This document shows, in pieces, positions 34,011 to 43,183 of a stretch of DNA of 64,000 nucleotides. The stretch's first letter is position 1, and the number at the start of each line of letters is the position of its first letter. A program made the position numbers and the translations under genes. The notes under the pieces were generated by a model that worked only from the letters and a program-made list of their open reading frames with translations, searched no databases and was not told where the DNA came from. Source of the DNA: Actinomadura opuntiae (GTDB lineage Bacteria > Actinomycetota > Actinomycetes > Streptosporangiales > Streptosporangiaceae). The stretch covers positions 1 through 64,000 of the forward strand of contig NZ_JASNWF010000007.1 of assembly GCF_030283205.1 (NCBI RefSeq), read 5' to 3'.

Positions 34011-34889
34011 ATGACCACAACGATCAGCGGCTTCGACTACCAGCGGATCCCCGTCGCGGACGGCGTGTCCCTCAACGTGGCCGTCGGCGGCTCGGGCAGC
34101 CCCGTCGTGCTGCTGCACGGCTTCCCGCAGACCCATCTGATGTGGCGGCACGTCGCCGCCGACCTGGCCGCCGACCACACCGTGATCGTTCCCGACCTGC
34201 GCGGGTACGGCGCGAGCGACAAGCCGGCGGAGGAGAGTCAGGACACCTACTCCAAGCGGACCATGGCGGCCGACATCGTCGCCCTCGCCCGCGCGCTCGG
34301 GCACGAGCGCTTCGCGCTGGCCGGGCACGACCGCGGCGCCCTGGTCGCCTTCCGCGCCGGCCTTGACCACCCGGAAACGATCACCCATCTGGCCTGCCTG
34401 GACGTGCTGCCCACCCTGGAGATGTGGGACGCGATGCACGGCGTGAGCGCGGCCGTCGGTTTCCACCTCTACCTCATGGCGCAGCCGCCCGGCCTGCCGG
34501 AGCAGATGATCGCCGCGACCGCCGACCCGTTCTTCGGCCACTTCCTGGACGTCTGGGGTGCCGGCCCGGACGCGATCCCGGCCGACGTCCGGGCCGCCTA
34601 CCTGGACGCGTGCCGCGCCGCCGTCCCGTCGATCGTCGCCGACTACCGCGCGTCCGCCGGTATCGACATCGAGCACGACCAGGCCGACCGGGACGCCGGC
34701 AACCGGCTGCGGATGCCGGTCGCCGTCCTGCAGCAGGACTGGGGCGCCGCGCTCGGCTTCGACGCGCGGGCGCTGTGGTCGGCCTGGGCGCCGGACCTGG
34801 TGCACGGGACGGTCGACCACGGCCACTTCATGGCCGAGCAGGCGCCCGCCGAGATCGCCAAGACCCTCCGCGACCTGCTGGCGCGCTGA
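34011..34889 (+). CDS. Alpha/beta hydrolase, haloacetate dehalogenase-like
   Basis: A 292-aa alpha/beta hydrolase. The nucleophile elbow is GHDRG, an Asp (about residue 107) instead of Ser, as in fluoroacetate/haloacetate dehalogenases and epoxide hydrolases. The oxyanion-hole segment LLHGFPQTHLMWRHVA, PDLRGYGASDKP and the late DHGHFM His motif match the fluoroacetate dehalogenase subgroup. That subgroup hydrolyses the C-halogen bond through an aspartyl-ester intermediate; real substrates in soil actinomycetes are often unknown. AAAGGAGAAGG precedes the ATG. The gene starts about 110 bases from the divergent BTAD regulator. Confidence 0.85.
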   Translation: MTTTISGFDYQRIPVADGVSLNVAVGGSGSPVVLLHGFPQTHLMWRHVAADLAADHTVIVPDLRGYGASDKPAEESQDTYSKRTMAADIVALARALGHERFALAGHDRGALVAFRAGLDHPETITHLACLDVLPTLEMWDAMHGVSAAVGFHLYLMAQPPGLPEQMIAATADPFFGHFLDVWGAGPDAIPADVRAAYLDACRAAVPSIVADYRASAGIDIEHDQADRDAGNRLRMPVAVLQQDWGAALGFDARALWSAWAPDLVHGTVDHGHFMAEQAPAEIAKTLRDLLAR

Positions 34890-34927
34890 GCCGCCCAGCC
34901 GCCCCAGCCGCCCAGCCGCCCAGCCGG

Positions 34928-35821
34928 TCAGTCGGCCAGCCAGCCGAGGATGCGGCGGTTGACGTCGGCGGGACGGTCCAACTGGAGGAAGTGGCCCCCG
35001 CCGGGGACGAGTTCGGCGCGCGACCCCGGCGGCAGGGCGGCCAGGACGGCGCCGAGGTCGCCTCCGGGGGCGACGACGTCCGGACCGAGGCAGCCGTCCT
35101 CCGAACCGTGCAGGTAGAGGACGGGGCGCTCGCCCACCGAGGAGGCCGCCTTCTGCTCGGCGGCATAGCGCTCGACGTGGCGGGACGGGTCGAGCATCGC
35201 GCGGTAGTAGCCGATCGCGGCCGCCAGGTTGTCCGGCGTGGCCAGGCAGTCCATGACGTGGTCGACGTCCTCGGCGGCGTAGCCGGAGTCCTTCGGCGAC
35301 CAGTCCCGCCACAGGCCCTCGATGAAGGAGCGGTTGACGGCGGCCTCCGCCAACGGCGTCTGGAAAAGGAAGATGTAGAACGAGCGCTTGAGCTGCTCGT
35401 AGTCGAAGAACGCCGTGACCATCACCGCCAGGGGCGGGACGGACATGGCGACGGCCTTGCGCCAGCGGCCGGGGGCCGCCGCGGCGGCGCCGTAGGCGGC
35501 GAAGGCGCCCCAGTCGTGGCCGATGACGACGGCGTCGGAGCCGCCGCCGAACGCCTCGTGCAGGGCGTTGGCGTCGGCGGCCAGGGCACCGCCCTGGTAG
35601 GCGCCGTCCTCGGGCACCGACGTCGGCGCGTACCCGCGCATGAAGGGCGCGACCGCCCGGTGGCCGGCGGCGGCCAGTTCGGGGAGCAGGTGCCGCCAGG
35701 TGTGCGCCGAGTCCGGGAAGCCGTGCAGGCACAGCGCGAGCGGCCCGTCCTCGGGGCCCGCCGCCAGGTATCCGAACTCCAGCCCGTTCGCCCTGACCGA
35801 TCCGGTCGTGATGTCGCCCAT
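34928..35821 (-). CDS. Alpha/beta hydrolase, epoxide hydrolase-like
   Basis: A 297-aa alpha/beta hydrolase with nucleophile elbow GHDWG (Asp at about residue 103), HGFPDSAHTWRHLLP around the oxyanion hole and a late GGGHFLQLDRP His motif. An Asp nucleophile in GHDWG is typical of epoxide hydrolases and related dehalogenases. The gene converges on the haloacetate dehalogenase-like gene; the 38-base gap between the stops is a run of CAGCCGCC-type repeats. It is divergent from the class III aminotransferase at 36028. Confidence 0.85.
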   Translation of the reverse strand: MGDITTGSVRANGLEFGYLAAGPEDGPLALCLHGFPDSAHTWRHLLPELAAAGHRAVAPFMRGYAPTSVPEDGAYQGGALAADANALHEAFGGGSDAVVIGHDWGAFAAYGAAAAAPGRWRKAVAMSVPPLAVMVTAFFDYEQLKRSFYIFLFQTPLAEAAVNRSFIEGLWRDWSPKDSGYAAEDVDHVMDCLATPDNLAAAIGYYRAMLDPSRHVERYAAEQKAASSVGERPVLYLHGSEDGCLGPDVVAPGGDLGAVLAALPPGSRAELVPGGGHFLQLDRPADVNRRILGWLAD

Positions 35822-35910
35822 GCGGGTGATCGCCTCCTTGGTCCCGCGGCGACGCTACCCCGGCGCGTCCGCCGCGGATCGGACCGGGTGCGGCCACGTG
35901 ACCGCACCAC

Positions 35911-35940
35911 TACGGATACATGTGTCTAGATACGTATTTA
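35911..35940. promoter_or_regulatory. Palindrome-rich divergent promoter region
   Basis: An A/T-rich island in GC-rich DNA, about 90-115 bases before the aminotransferase start and the same distance from the divergent hydrolase start. It contains the near-palindrome GATACA/TGTGTC (35915-35926) followed by the perfect palindrome ATACGTAT (35930-35937). This looks like a regulator site with overlapping -10 elements. Which protein binds is unknown. Confidence 0.4.
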
Positions 35941-36027
35941 CATCGAATTCCGTTGTCACCTAGCATCGAGACAACTGGATCGCTCACATTGTGTGCGGCG
36001 TCCTCGGGTCGTGACAAGGGAAGCGTG

Positions 36028-37419
36028 ATGACGGAGCCGGACAGGACCAGCCAGCAGAACGAACCGATGCAGAAGGCGGCCCGCGACCACCTGTGGATGC
36101 ACTTCGCGCGGCACGCGGCGTCGCAGGACGGCGCCGAGATCCCGGTGATCGTCCGCGGCGAGGGCCCGTACGTCTACGACGCGGCGGGCCGGCGCTACCT
36201 CGACGGGCTGTCCGGCCTGTTCACCGTCCAGGCCGGGCACGGCCGCGAGGAGCTGGCGCAGGCCGCCGCCAAGCAGGCCGCCGAGCTGGCCTACTTCCCG
36301 ATCTGGTCGTACGCGCACCCGAAGGCCGTCGAGCTGGCCGAGCGGCTCGCCGGGCTGGCCCCGGACGGCCTGGACCGGGTGTTCTTCACCACCGGCGGCG
36401 GCGACGCGGTGGAGAGCGCCTGGAAGCTCGCCAAGCAGTACTTCAAGCTGACCGGCAAGCCCACCAAGCACAAGGTGATCAGCCGCGCGGTCGCCTACCA
36501 CGGCACCCCGCACGGCGCGCTGTCGCTGACCGGCCTGCCGGGGCTGAAGGCGCCGTTCGAGCCGCTGGTGCCGAGCGCGTTCCGGGTGCCCAACACCAAC
36601 ATCTACCGGGCGTCCGAGCACGGCGACGACCCGGAGGCGTTCGGCCGCTGGGCCGCCGACCGGATCGAGGAGGCCATCGAGTTCGAGGGGCCCGACACCG
36701 TCGCGGCGGTGTTCCTGGAGCCGGTGCAGAATTCGGGCGGCTGCTTCCCGCCGCCGCCCGGGTACTTCCAGCGCGTCCGCGAGATCTGCGACCGGCACGA
36801 CGTGCTGCTGGTGTCGGACGAGGTGATCTGCGCGTTCGGCCGCCTCGGCACCATGTTCGGCGCGCAGCGCTTCGGCTACACGCCGGACATCATCACCTTC
36901 GCCAAGGGGGTGACCTCCGGGTACTCGCCGCTCGGCGGCATGCTCGTCACCGACCGGCTGTTCGAGCCCTTCAAGCACGGCACGACGATGTTCGCGCACG
37001 GCTACACCTTCGGCGGCCACCCGGTGTCGGCGGCGGTGGCGCTGGCCAACCTCGACCTGTTCGAGCGCGAGGACCTCCTCGGCCACGTCATGCGCAACCG
37101 CGACGCGTTCCGCGCGACGCTGGAGCGGCTGCGCGACCTGCCGATCGTCGGGGACGTCCGCGGCGACGGCTACTTCTACGGCATCGAGCTGGTCAAGGAC
37201 GGGGACACCCGGGAGACCTTCGACGAGGACGAGTCGGAGCGGCTGCTGCGCGGCTTCCTCGACAAGGCGCTGTACGAGGCGGGCCTGTACTGCCGCGCCG
37301 ACGACCGCGGCGACCCGGTCGTCCAGCTCGCGCCGCCGCTGACCTGCGACCAGTCGCACTTCGACGAGATCGAGCAGATCCTGCGGTCGGTCCTGACGGA
37401 GGCGTGGGCGCGGTTGTGA
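36028..37419 (+). CDS. Class III (omega-type) aminotransferase
   Basis: A PLP-dependent fold-type I class III aminotransferase of 463 aa. Landmarks: GLSGLFTVQAGHG, the glycine-rich TTGGGDAVESAWKLA phosphate-binding region, SDEVICAFGRLG with the PLP-nitrogen Asp, and ITFAKGVTSGYSPLGG whose Lys forms the Schiff base. Relatives transfer amino groups from omega-amino acids, polyamines or amines to pyruvate or 2-oxoglutarate; the annotation tradition is 'aspartate aminotransferase family'. The ATG at 36028 is preferred, with AAGGGAAG about 8 bases upstream. A palindromic GC hairpin follows the stop. Confidence 0.9.
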   Translation: MTEPDRTSQQNEPMQKAARDHLWMHFARHAASQDGAEIPVIVRGEGPYVYDAAGRRYLDGLSGLFTVQAGHGREELAQAAAKQAAELAYFPIWSYAHPKAVELAERLAGLAPDGLDRVFFTTGGGDAVESAWKLAKQYFKLTGKPTKHKVISRAVAYHGTPHGALSLTGLPGLKAPFEPLVPSAFRVPNTNIYRASEHGDDPEAFGRWAADRIEEAIEFEGPDTVAAVFLEPVQNSGGCFPPPPGYFQRVREICDRHDVLLVSDEVICAFGRLGTMFGAQRFGYTPDIITFAKGVTSGYSPLGGMLVTDRLFEPFKHGTTMFAHGYTFGGHPVSAAVALANLDLFEREDLLGHVMRNRDAFRATLERLRDLPIVGDVRGDGYFYGIELVKDGDTRETFDEDESERLLRGFLDKALYEAGLYCRADDRGDPVVQLAPPLTCDQSHFDEIEQILRSVLTEAWARL

Positions 37420-37424
37420 TCCTT

Positions 37425-37458
37425 CCGGGCGCGCCCGGTGCGGTGCGGGCGCGCCCGG
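37425..37458 (+). terminator. Terminator after the class III aminotransferase
   Basis: Two copies of the self-complementary CGGGCGCGCCCGG (ends at 37438 and 37458) separated by TGCGGTG, so either one long or two short hairpins can form just after the stop at 37419. Confidence 0.55.
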
Positions 37459-37587
37459 ACGTCCGGTACGGTCGGGGCTCGGGCACGGCGATGTGACGCG
37501 GGTCACCGCGCCGTCCGGTGTCGCCCGCGCGCTTTACTTTGAGACAGTGCTTGTAAACCGAATCACGTTCGGACGAGGTGATAGCAC

Positions 37588-38832
37588 GTGCTCAGGGTCG
37601 AGGACATCAACCTGACGGACTGGGAGTTCTGGCGCCGCCCGCACGACCAGCGGCACGAGGCGTTCAAGGCGCTGCGGTGGCACCCCGAGCTCGTCAGGTT
37701 CGAGGAGCCGGACATCATCATCGCGCCGCAGGGGCCGGGCTACTACGCCCTCACCCGGCACGCCGACGTCGTCGAGGCGTCCCGCCGCCCGCAGGACTTC
37801 TGCTCGGGCCGCGGCGCGATCAGCATCCCGGACATGCCCGGCGACATGCACGAGTACTTCGGCTCGATGATCAGCATGGACGACCCGCGGCACGCCAAGA
37901 TCCGCCGGATCGTGTCCCGGGCCTTCTCGCCGCGGATGATCCAGCGGTTCGAGGACCGGGTCGAGGCGGTCGCCGCCGAGATCGTCGGCAGCGTGGCCGC
38001 GGGCGACGGCAGCGGCGACTTCGTCGCGGACGTGGCCGCCCGGCTGCCCCTGAAGATCATCTGCGACATGATGGGGATCGCCGAGGACCAGTACCAGACC
38101 GTCCTGGACGCGACCAACGTCATCCTCGCCGGCAACGACGCCGAGTTCGTCCCCTCCGGCGACCCCGAGCAGCTCGCCCTCGCCCTGCTCACCGCCGGCG
38201 AGACGCTGCGCGGCCTGGTCGAGGAGCTCGGCCGGCGCCGCCGCGAGGATCCCACCGACGACCTGACGTCCGCGCTGGTGAACGCGAACATCGACGGGGA
38301 GTCGCTGACCGACCAGGAGCTGGGGTCGTTCTTCATCCTGCTCGTCGTGGCCGGCAACGAGACCACCCGCAACGCCATCGCGCACGGCCTGGACCTGCTC
38401 ACCCGCAACCCCGACCAGCGCGCCCTGCTCACCGAGGACTTCGAGGGGCGCATCGCCGGCGCCGTCGAGGAGATCGTGCGGTACGTCTCGCCGGTCATCT
38501 GGATGCGCCGCACCGCGACCCGCGACACCACGCTGAACGACCACGAGATCAAGGAGGGCGACAAGCTCGTCCTCTACTACTGGTCGGCGAACCGGGACGA
38601 GTCGGTCTTCACCGACCCGGAGAGGTTCGACATCCTGCGCGACCCCAACCCGCACGTCGGGTTCGGCGGCCCCGGCCCGCACTTCTGCCTCGGCGCCCAC
38701 CTGGCGCGGCGGGAGGTCACCGTGATGTTCCGCGAGCTGCTGGGCAAGGTCCCCGGGATCAAGGCCGGCGAGCCCGACCGGCTGGAGTCCAACTTCATCA
38801 ACGGGATCAAGCGGCTGCCCTACACGATCTGA
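37588..38832 (+). CDS. Cytochrome P450 (first of a tandem pair)
   Basis: A 414-aa bacterial P450. I-helix motif VVAGNETTRN, ExxR as EEIVR, and heme loop FGGPGPHFCLGAHLAR with the thiolate Cys. The early NLTDWEFWRRP and MDDPRHAKIRRIVSRAF segments place it near the actinobacterial CYP125/CYP124/CYP142-like clade, whose known members oxidise sterol side chains or branched lipids; the actual substrate is unknown. GTG at 37588 is the likely start. A second P450 follows after 94 bases with strong similarity, and a 101-bp tract around the I-helix is almost identical in the two genes. Confidence 0.9.
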   Translation: MLRVEDINLTDWEFWRRPHDQRHEAFKALRWHPELVRFEEPDIIIAPQGPGYYALTRHADVVEASRRPQDFCSGRGAISIPDMPGDMHEYFGSMISMDDPRHAKIRRIVSRAFSPRMIQRFEDRVEAVAAEIVGSVAAGDGSGDFVADVAARLPLKIICDMMGIAEDQYQTVLDATNVILAGNDAEFVPSGDPEQLALALLTAGETLRGLVEELGRRRREDPTDDLTSALVNANIDGESLTDQELGSFFILLVVAGNETTRNAIAHGLDLLTRNPDQRALLTEDFEGRIAGAVEEIVRYVSPVIWMRRTATRDTTLNDHEIKEGDKLVLYYWSANRDESVFTDPERFDILRDPNPHVGFGGPGPHFCLGAHLARREVTVMFRELLGKVPGIKAGEPDRLESNFINGIKRLPYTI

Positions 38833-38926
38833 GCCCGCGGGCCGGACCCCCTTGACGCCGGTGCCCGCTTTGTCACGATGGCGGCGAGGGCCGCCACGCG
38901 GGGCGGCCCGGCGCGGGAGGCGACAC

Positions 38927-40186
38927 ATGGCGACCGGCACCGTCCGCCCCGAGGACGTCGACCTGTCCGACCTGGAGTTCTGGGCGCGGCCGCTGAGCGA
39001 GCGCAACGCGGCGTTCGCCGCGCTGCGCTCGCTGGAGCGGCCGCCGTTCTTCGCCGAACCGGACATGTCGTTCATCGGCGCCGAGCCCGGGCCCGGCTAC
39101 TACGCGCTGGTGCGGCACGCCGACATCGTCGAGGCCAGCCGGACGCCGCAGGTGTTCTGCTCCTCGCGCGGCAACATCGCGGGCACCTTCGACCCGCCGC
39201 CGGAGTTCCTCGAGTATTTCGGCTCGATGATCAACATGGACGACCCGCGGCACGCCCGGTTGCGCCGGATCGTCTCGCGCGCGTTCACGCACCGGATGAT
39301 CGCCAAGATCGAGGACGACATCGTCCGGGCCGCCGTGCGGATCATCGAGGAGTTCCGGCCGTCCGGCGGCGGCGACTTCGTCACCGGGGTCGCCGCCCGC
39401 CTGCCGCTGACGATCATCTGCGATCTGATGGGCGTCCCCGAGGAGCGGTACCGGCGGGTCTTCGACCTGTCCAACACCGTGATCGGCGCCTTCGACCCCG
39501 AGTACGTGCCGGACTTCGCCGAGGTCGCCGCGGCGGTCCTCGGCGCCGCCGAGGAACTGCGCGGCATGGTCCGCGACCTGGCCGCCGAGCGGGCCGAGCG
39601 GCCCGCCGACGACCTCACCTCCGCCCTCGTCCACGGCAACGTCGACGGGGAGTCGCTGACCGACCAGGAGCTGGGGTCGTTCTTCATCCTGCTGGTCGTC
39701 GCCGGCAACGAGACCACCCGCAACGCCATCGCGCACGGCCTGAAGCTGCTCACTCTCAACCCGGAGCAGCGCGACCGCTGGAAGTCCGACTTCGACCGGT
39801 ACGCCCCGACGGCGGTCGAGGAGATCGTCCGCCTGGCCAGCCCCGTCACCTTCATGCGCCGGACGGTCACCCGCGACCACGAGCTGAACGGGCAGCGGTT
39901 CAAGGACGGCGACAAGGTCCTCATGTACTACTGCTCGGCCAACCGCGACGAGGCCGTCTTCGCCGACCCGGACGCCTTCGACATCACCCGCAGCCCCAAC
40001 CCGCACCTCGGCTTCGGCGCCGCGGGCCCGCACTTCTGCCTCGGCGCGCACCTGGCCCGGCAGGAGATCACGGTGATGTTCCGCGAGCTGTTCCGGCGGC
40101 TCCCGGACATCCGCTCGACCGCGCCGCCGGAACGGCTCTACTCCAGCTTCATCAATGGCATCAAGCACCTGCCCTGCGAGTTCTGA
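38927..40186 (+). CDS. Cytochrome P450 (second of a tandem pair)
   Basis: A 419-aa P450, clearly a paralogue of the preceding gene: DLSDLEFWARPLSERNAAF at the N-terminus, MINMDDPRHARLRRIVSRAF, I-helix AGNETTRN and heme loop FGAAGPHFCLGAHLARQE. The ATG at 38927 has GGGAGG six bases upstream, better than an in-frame upstream start at 38852 that would add a non-conserved Arg-rich leader. No ferredoxin or reductase gene is adjacent. The two P450s are probably co-transcribed and arose by tandem duplication; the nearly identical 101-bp tract (39642-39742) suggests later gene conversion. Confidence 0.9.
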   Translation: MATGTVRPEDVDLSDLEFWARPLSERNAAFAALRSLERPPFFAEPDMSFIGAEPGPGYYALVRHADIVEASRTPQVFCSSRGNIAGTFDPPPEFLEYFGSMINMDDPRHARLRRIVSRAFTHRMIAKIEDDIVRAAVRIIEEFRPSGGGDFVTGVAARLPLTIICDLMGVPEERYRRVFDLSNTVIGAFDPEYVPDFAEVAAAVLGAAEELRGMVRDLAAERAERPADDLTSALVHGNVDGESLTDQELGSFFILLVVAGNETTRNAIAHGLKLLTLNPEQRDRWKSDFDRYAPTAVEEIVRLASPVTFMRRTVTRDHELNGQRFKDGDKVLMYYCSANRDEAVFADPDAFDITRSPNPHLGFGAAGPHFCLGAHLARQEITVMFRELFRRLPDIRSTAPPERLYSSFINGIKHLPCEF

Positions 40187-40191
40187 GCCCG

Positions 40192-40932
40192 CTACCAGGG
40201 CACGGGCCCGGCCTCGGCGACGAACGCGCCGTTCGGGGCGTCCCCGCCCGCCGCCGCTCCGGCGATCACGGTCGCGCCCTGGACGGGCGTGCGGAAACCG
40301 GTGTGCCCGTTCAGGTCGGTCGCGCAGTAGCCGGGCGCCGCCGCGACCACCGTGACCGACGTGCCGGCCAGTTCCTTCGCATAGGCGACCGTCACCGCGT
40401 TCAGCGCGCTCTTGGACGTGTTGTAGGGGAGCAGGTTCGTGCCGTAGACGGGCGCGGACGGATCGCTGTGCAGCGCCAGCGACCCCAGTTCGCTGGAGAC
40501 GTTGACGACGCGTCCGGCGGGGGAGCGGCGCAGCAGCGGCAGCATCGCGTTCGTCACGGCGACGACCCCGAACACGTTCGTCTCGAACGTCTCCCGGACC
40601 TGTTCCACCGTCGTCCGGCTCGGCGGCGTCGAACGGCCGTGGTCGGCGGCGTCCGTCGAGGTGATCCCGGCGTTGTTGACCAGGATGTCCAGCCGTCCGT
40701 ACTCGGCGTCGATCCATTCCGCGGCCGCCTGGACGGTCGCCTGGTCGGTGACGTCGACGCGGACGAAACGGGCATCGATGCCCTCGCCCGCCAGCTCGGC
40801 CGCGGCCTTCTCGCCGCGTTCTGCGGAACGCGCACCGATCAGTACGGTCCTGCCACCCGAACCGAGAATGCGCGCCGTCTCGAACCCGATTCCCTTGTTC
40901 GCGCCGGTGATGAGCGCGGCCACCTCCACCAT
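40192..40932 (-). CDS. SDR family oxidoreductase
   Basis: A classical SDR of 246 aa: cofactor loop TGANKGIG (about 9-16), NNAG, VSSELGS with the catalytic Ser and YNTSK with the catalytic Tyr and Lys. The C-terminal part (TDLNGHTGFRTPVQGA) is typical of actinobacterial SDRs that reduce ketones or quinone-like compounds. Its start is unusual: the first codons (MVEVAALI) are the exact antisense of the beginning of a truncated MmyB-type regulator remnant on the other strand. The native promoter and start may therefore have been lost and replaced. No good ribosome-binding site precedes the ATG at 40932. Confidence 0.85.
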   Translation of the reverse strand: MVEVAALITGANKGIGFETARILGSGGRTVLIGARSAERGEKAAAELAGEGIDARFVRVDVTDQATVQAAAEWIDAEYGRLDILVNNAGITSTDAADHGRSTPPSRTTVEQVRETFETNVFGVVAVTNAMLPLLRRSPAGRVVNVSSELGSLALHSDPSAPVYGTNLLPYNTSKSALNAVTVAYAKELAGTSVTVVAAAPGYCATDLNGHTGFRTPVQGATVIAGAAAGGDAPNGAFVAEAGPVPW

Positions 40933-41517
40933 CTCGCGGGCGAGCCGCCGGAGCTTCCGGCCGCGCCGTCCCAGGAGGTGCCGCCCGGCATCCTGCACCT
41001 GCTGGAACGGCTCGACGACACCCCCGCCTACGTGCTGAACGCCCGCCACGACATCCTCGCCTGGAACCCCTTGGCGGCGGCGCTGATGACGGACTTCGCC
41101 GCCCTGCCGCCCGGGGAGCGCAACGTGATCCGGTGGCTGTTCACCGGCCCCGTCGCCGACCGGTACGGCAGCGACGAGTACGTGGCGGAACTGGCGGGCG
41201 AGTCGGTCGCGGACCTGCGCGCCGCGGCCGGACGCTACCCCGGCGACGCCGGCATCGCCGCCCTGGTCGCCGAGGTGTCGCAGCGCAGCCCGCTGTTCGC
41301 CCGCCTGTGGGACGCCGGCGAGGTCGGGATCAGGCGCAGCAGCCGCAAGCGCATGGTCCATCCGCTGGTCGGCCCGCTGGACCTGCACTGCGACGTCCTG
41401 TACGTCCCGGAACGCGACCAGCGCGTCGTGCTCTACACCACCGCCCCCGGCACGCCGTCCCACGAGGCGCTCAAACGGCTCCGGGAGTCCGCCCCCGTCG
41501 CGCTCGTGGCGCACTGA
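40909..41517 (+). pseudogene. 5'-truncated XRE-family regulator, MmyB-like ligand-binding domain only
   Basis: The + strand frame encodes about 200 residues starting DERGHLHHLAGEPPE and running through VPPGILHLLERLDDTPAYVL, ILAWNPLAAALMTDF, LPPGERNVIRWLF, LVAEVSQRSPLFARLW and a normal C-terminus, ending at a TGA at 41515. This is the C-terminal MmyB-like domain of helix-turn-helix regulators. Intact relatives carry about 80 residues of XRE-type HTH before DERxHLHxLA; here that part is absent and the upstream DNA is the antisense of the SDR gene. There is no plausible start codon at the junction. I infer a deletion that removed the regulator's 5' end and the divergent promoter region. Confidence 0.75.
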
Positions 41518-41580
41518 CACGCCGGTCGCGCCGGACGTCCCGGCCGCGCCGGACGCGGCCGGCTCCTCCGGTGCGTCGGG

Positions 41581-43125
41581 TCAGCGCAGCTCGCGCTTGA
41601 GGATCTTGCCGGTGGCGGTCATCGGCAGCTCGTCGCGGAACTCGACGATCCGCGGGTACTTGTAGTTGGCGAACTGCTCCCTGCCCCACGCGACGAGCTC
41701 GTCCTCGGTGACCGCGGCGCCGGGCTTGCGGATCACGTACGCCTTGACCTCCTCGCCGTGGCTCGGGTGCGGGACGCCCACCACGGCGGCCAGCGAGACG
41801 TCCGGATGGGTCATCAGGACCTCCTCCAGCTCCCGCGGGTACACGTTGTAGCCGCCCCGGATGATCATGTCCTTGGAGCGGTCGATGATGTAGTAGTAGC
41901 CGTCCTCGTCGCGGCGGGCGACGTCGCCGGTGCGGAACCAGCCGTCCTTGACCGCCTCGGCGGTCGCCTCGGGCCGGTTGTAGTAGCCCTTCATGACGTT
42001 GTGGCCGCGCACCGCGATCTCGCCGGGCCCCTCGCCCTCGACCTCCTTCCAGCCGTCGTCGACGAGCTTCATCTCCACGCCCCAGACCGGCAGCCCGATC
42101 GAGCCGGGCTTGGTCGGCCGGTCGGGGCGGTTGAACGAGCAGACCGGCGAGGTCTCCGACAGCCCGTAGCCCTCCAGGACGTTCATCCCGAACTTGTCCC
42201 GGACGCCCTTGATGACCTCCATCGGCAGCGCCGCGCCGCCCGACACCGCGACCCGCAGGTTCTCCCGGATCGCCGCGACGTCCTCGGCGGAGGTGTCGTC
42301 GCTGAGCAGCGCCCAGTACATCGTCGGGACGCCGGCGAAGATGGTCACCTTCTCCTTCACCATCAGCTCGACCGCCTCCTTGGCGTCGAACCGCGGCTGC
42401 ATGACGAGCGTGCCGCGCCGGTAGAACCCGACGTTCATCACGCACGTCTGCCCGAAGATGTGGAAGAGCGGCAGCGTGACCAGCGAGGTGTCGTGCAGCG
42501 TCCGCGCGAACAGCGTGTCGTCCACCATCGCGTTCATCAGCAGGTTGCCGTGCGTCAGTTCGGCGCCCTTCGGCTGCCCGGTCGTCCCGCTGGTGTAGAT
42601 GATCACCGCGGTGTCGGTGCCCTCGGTCCGCTCGGTCTCGAACGTGCCGGACTGGCCGGTGAGGGCCGCCCAGAACAGTTCGGCGCCCTCGATCGGCGAC
42701 TCGGCCGCGGCCGGGTTCGCCGGCAGCAGGAAGAAGTGCTCGCAGCCGGGGGCGTTCTGGAACCCGGCGTGGCCGGTCTCGCCGAGCGGCAGCTGCGGCG
42801 TCCCATCGAAGCAGAAGAACGCCTTGGCCTCGGAGTCGGCCAGGTGGTAGGCGATCTCCCGCGGCTTGAGCAGCACGTTCAGCGGCACGACCACCGCGCC
42901 CGCCTTCAGCGCCCCGAAGTAGACCATCGGGAAGTACGGCAGGTTGGGGCTGGACAGCGCGACCTTGTCGCCGGGTCCGATGCCGCGCGCCCGCAGCAGG
43001 TTCGCGACCTGGTTCGCGACCTGGTCGACGAAGGAGTAGGAGAGCCGCAGGTCGCCGAACACGACGGCGTCGCGGTCGGGCGTCTCCCTGGCGGCGTCCT
43101 CCAGCAGCACGGACAGGTTGAGCAT
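41581..43125 (-). CDS. Long-chain fatty acid-CoA ligase (ANL superfamily)
   Basis: An AMP-forming acyl-CoA synthetase of 514 aa. P-loop IYTSGTTGQPKGAELTHGN, adenylation motif GYGLSETSPV, GWFRTGDVARRDEDGY with the ribose-binding Asp, the hinge DRSKDMIIRGGYN and the catalytic Lys in ATGKILKREL at the C-terminus are all present. It activates a carboxylic acid, probably a medium- or long-chain fatty acid, to its CoA thioester in the cytoplasm. A hairpin between its start and the LPMO stop separates it from the upstream gene on the same strand, so it likely has its own promoter. Confidence 0.92.
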   Translation of the reverse strand: MLNLSVLLEDAARETPDRDAVVFGDLRLSYSFVDQVANQVANLLRARGIGPGDKVALSSPNLPYFPMVYFGALKAGAVVVPLNVLLKPREIAYHLADSEAKAFFCFDGTPQLPLGETGHAGFQNAPGCEHFFLLPANPAAAESPIEGAELFWAALTGQSGTFETERTEGTDTAVIIYTSGTTGQPKGAELTHGNLLMNAMVDDTLFARTLHDTSLVTLPLFHIFGQTCVMNVGFYRRGTLVMQPRFDAKEAVELMVKEKVTIFAGVPTMYWALLSDDTSAEDVAAIRENLRVAVSGGAALPMEVIKGVRDKFGMNVLEGYGLSETSPVCSFNRPDRPTKPGSIGLPVWGVEMKLVDDGWKEVEGEGPGEIAVRGHNVMKGYYNRPEATAEAVKDGWFRTGDVARRDEDGYYYIIDRSKDMIIRGGYNVYPRELEEVLMTHPDVSLAAVVGVPHPSHGEEVKAYVIRKPGAAVTEDELVAWGREQFANYKYPRIVEFRDELPMTATGKILKRELR

Positions 43126-43183
43126 GGCACTCCTCGCGCGGAACGGTGACCGGCCGGTTTGTCACCGAGGAGTCTATGACCAG

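Noticed and set aside
37588..40932. Natural-product biosynthetic cluster around the tandem P450s
   Set aside because: No synthase, ligase or tailoring set beyond two P450s, an SDR and a regulator remnant; insufficient for a cluster call.
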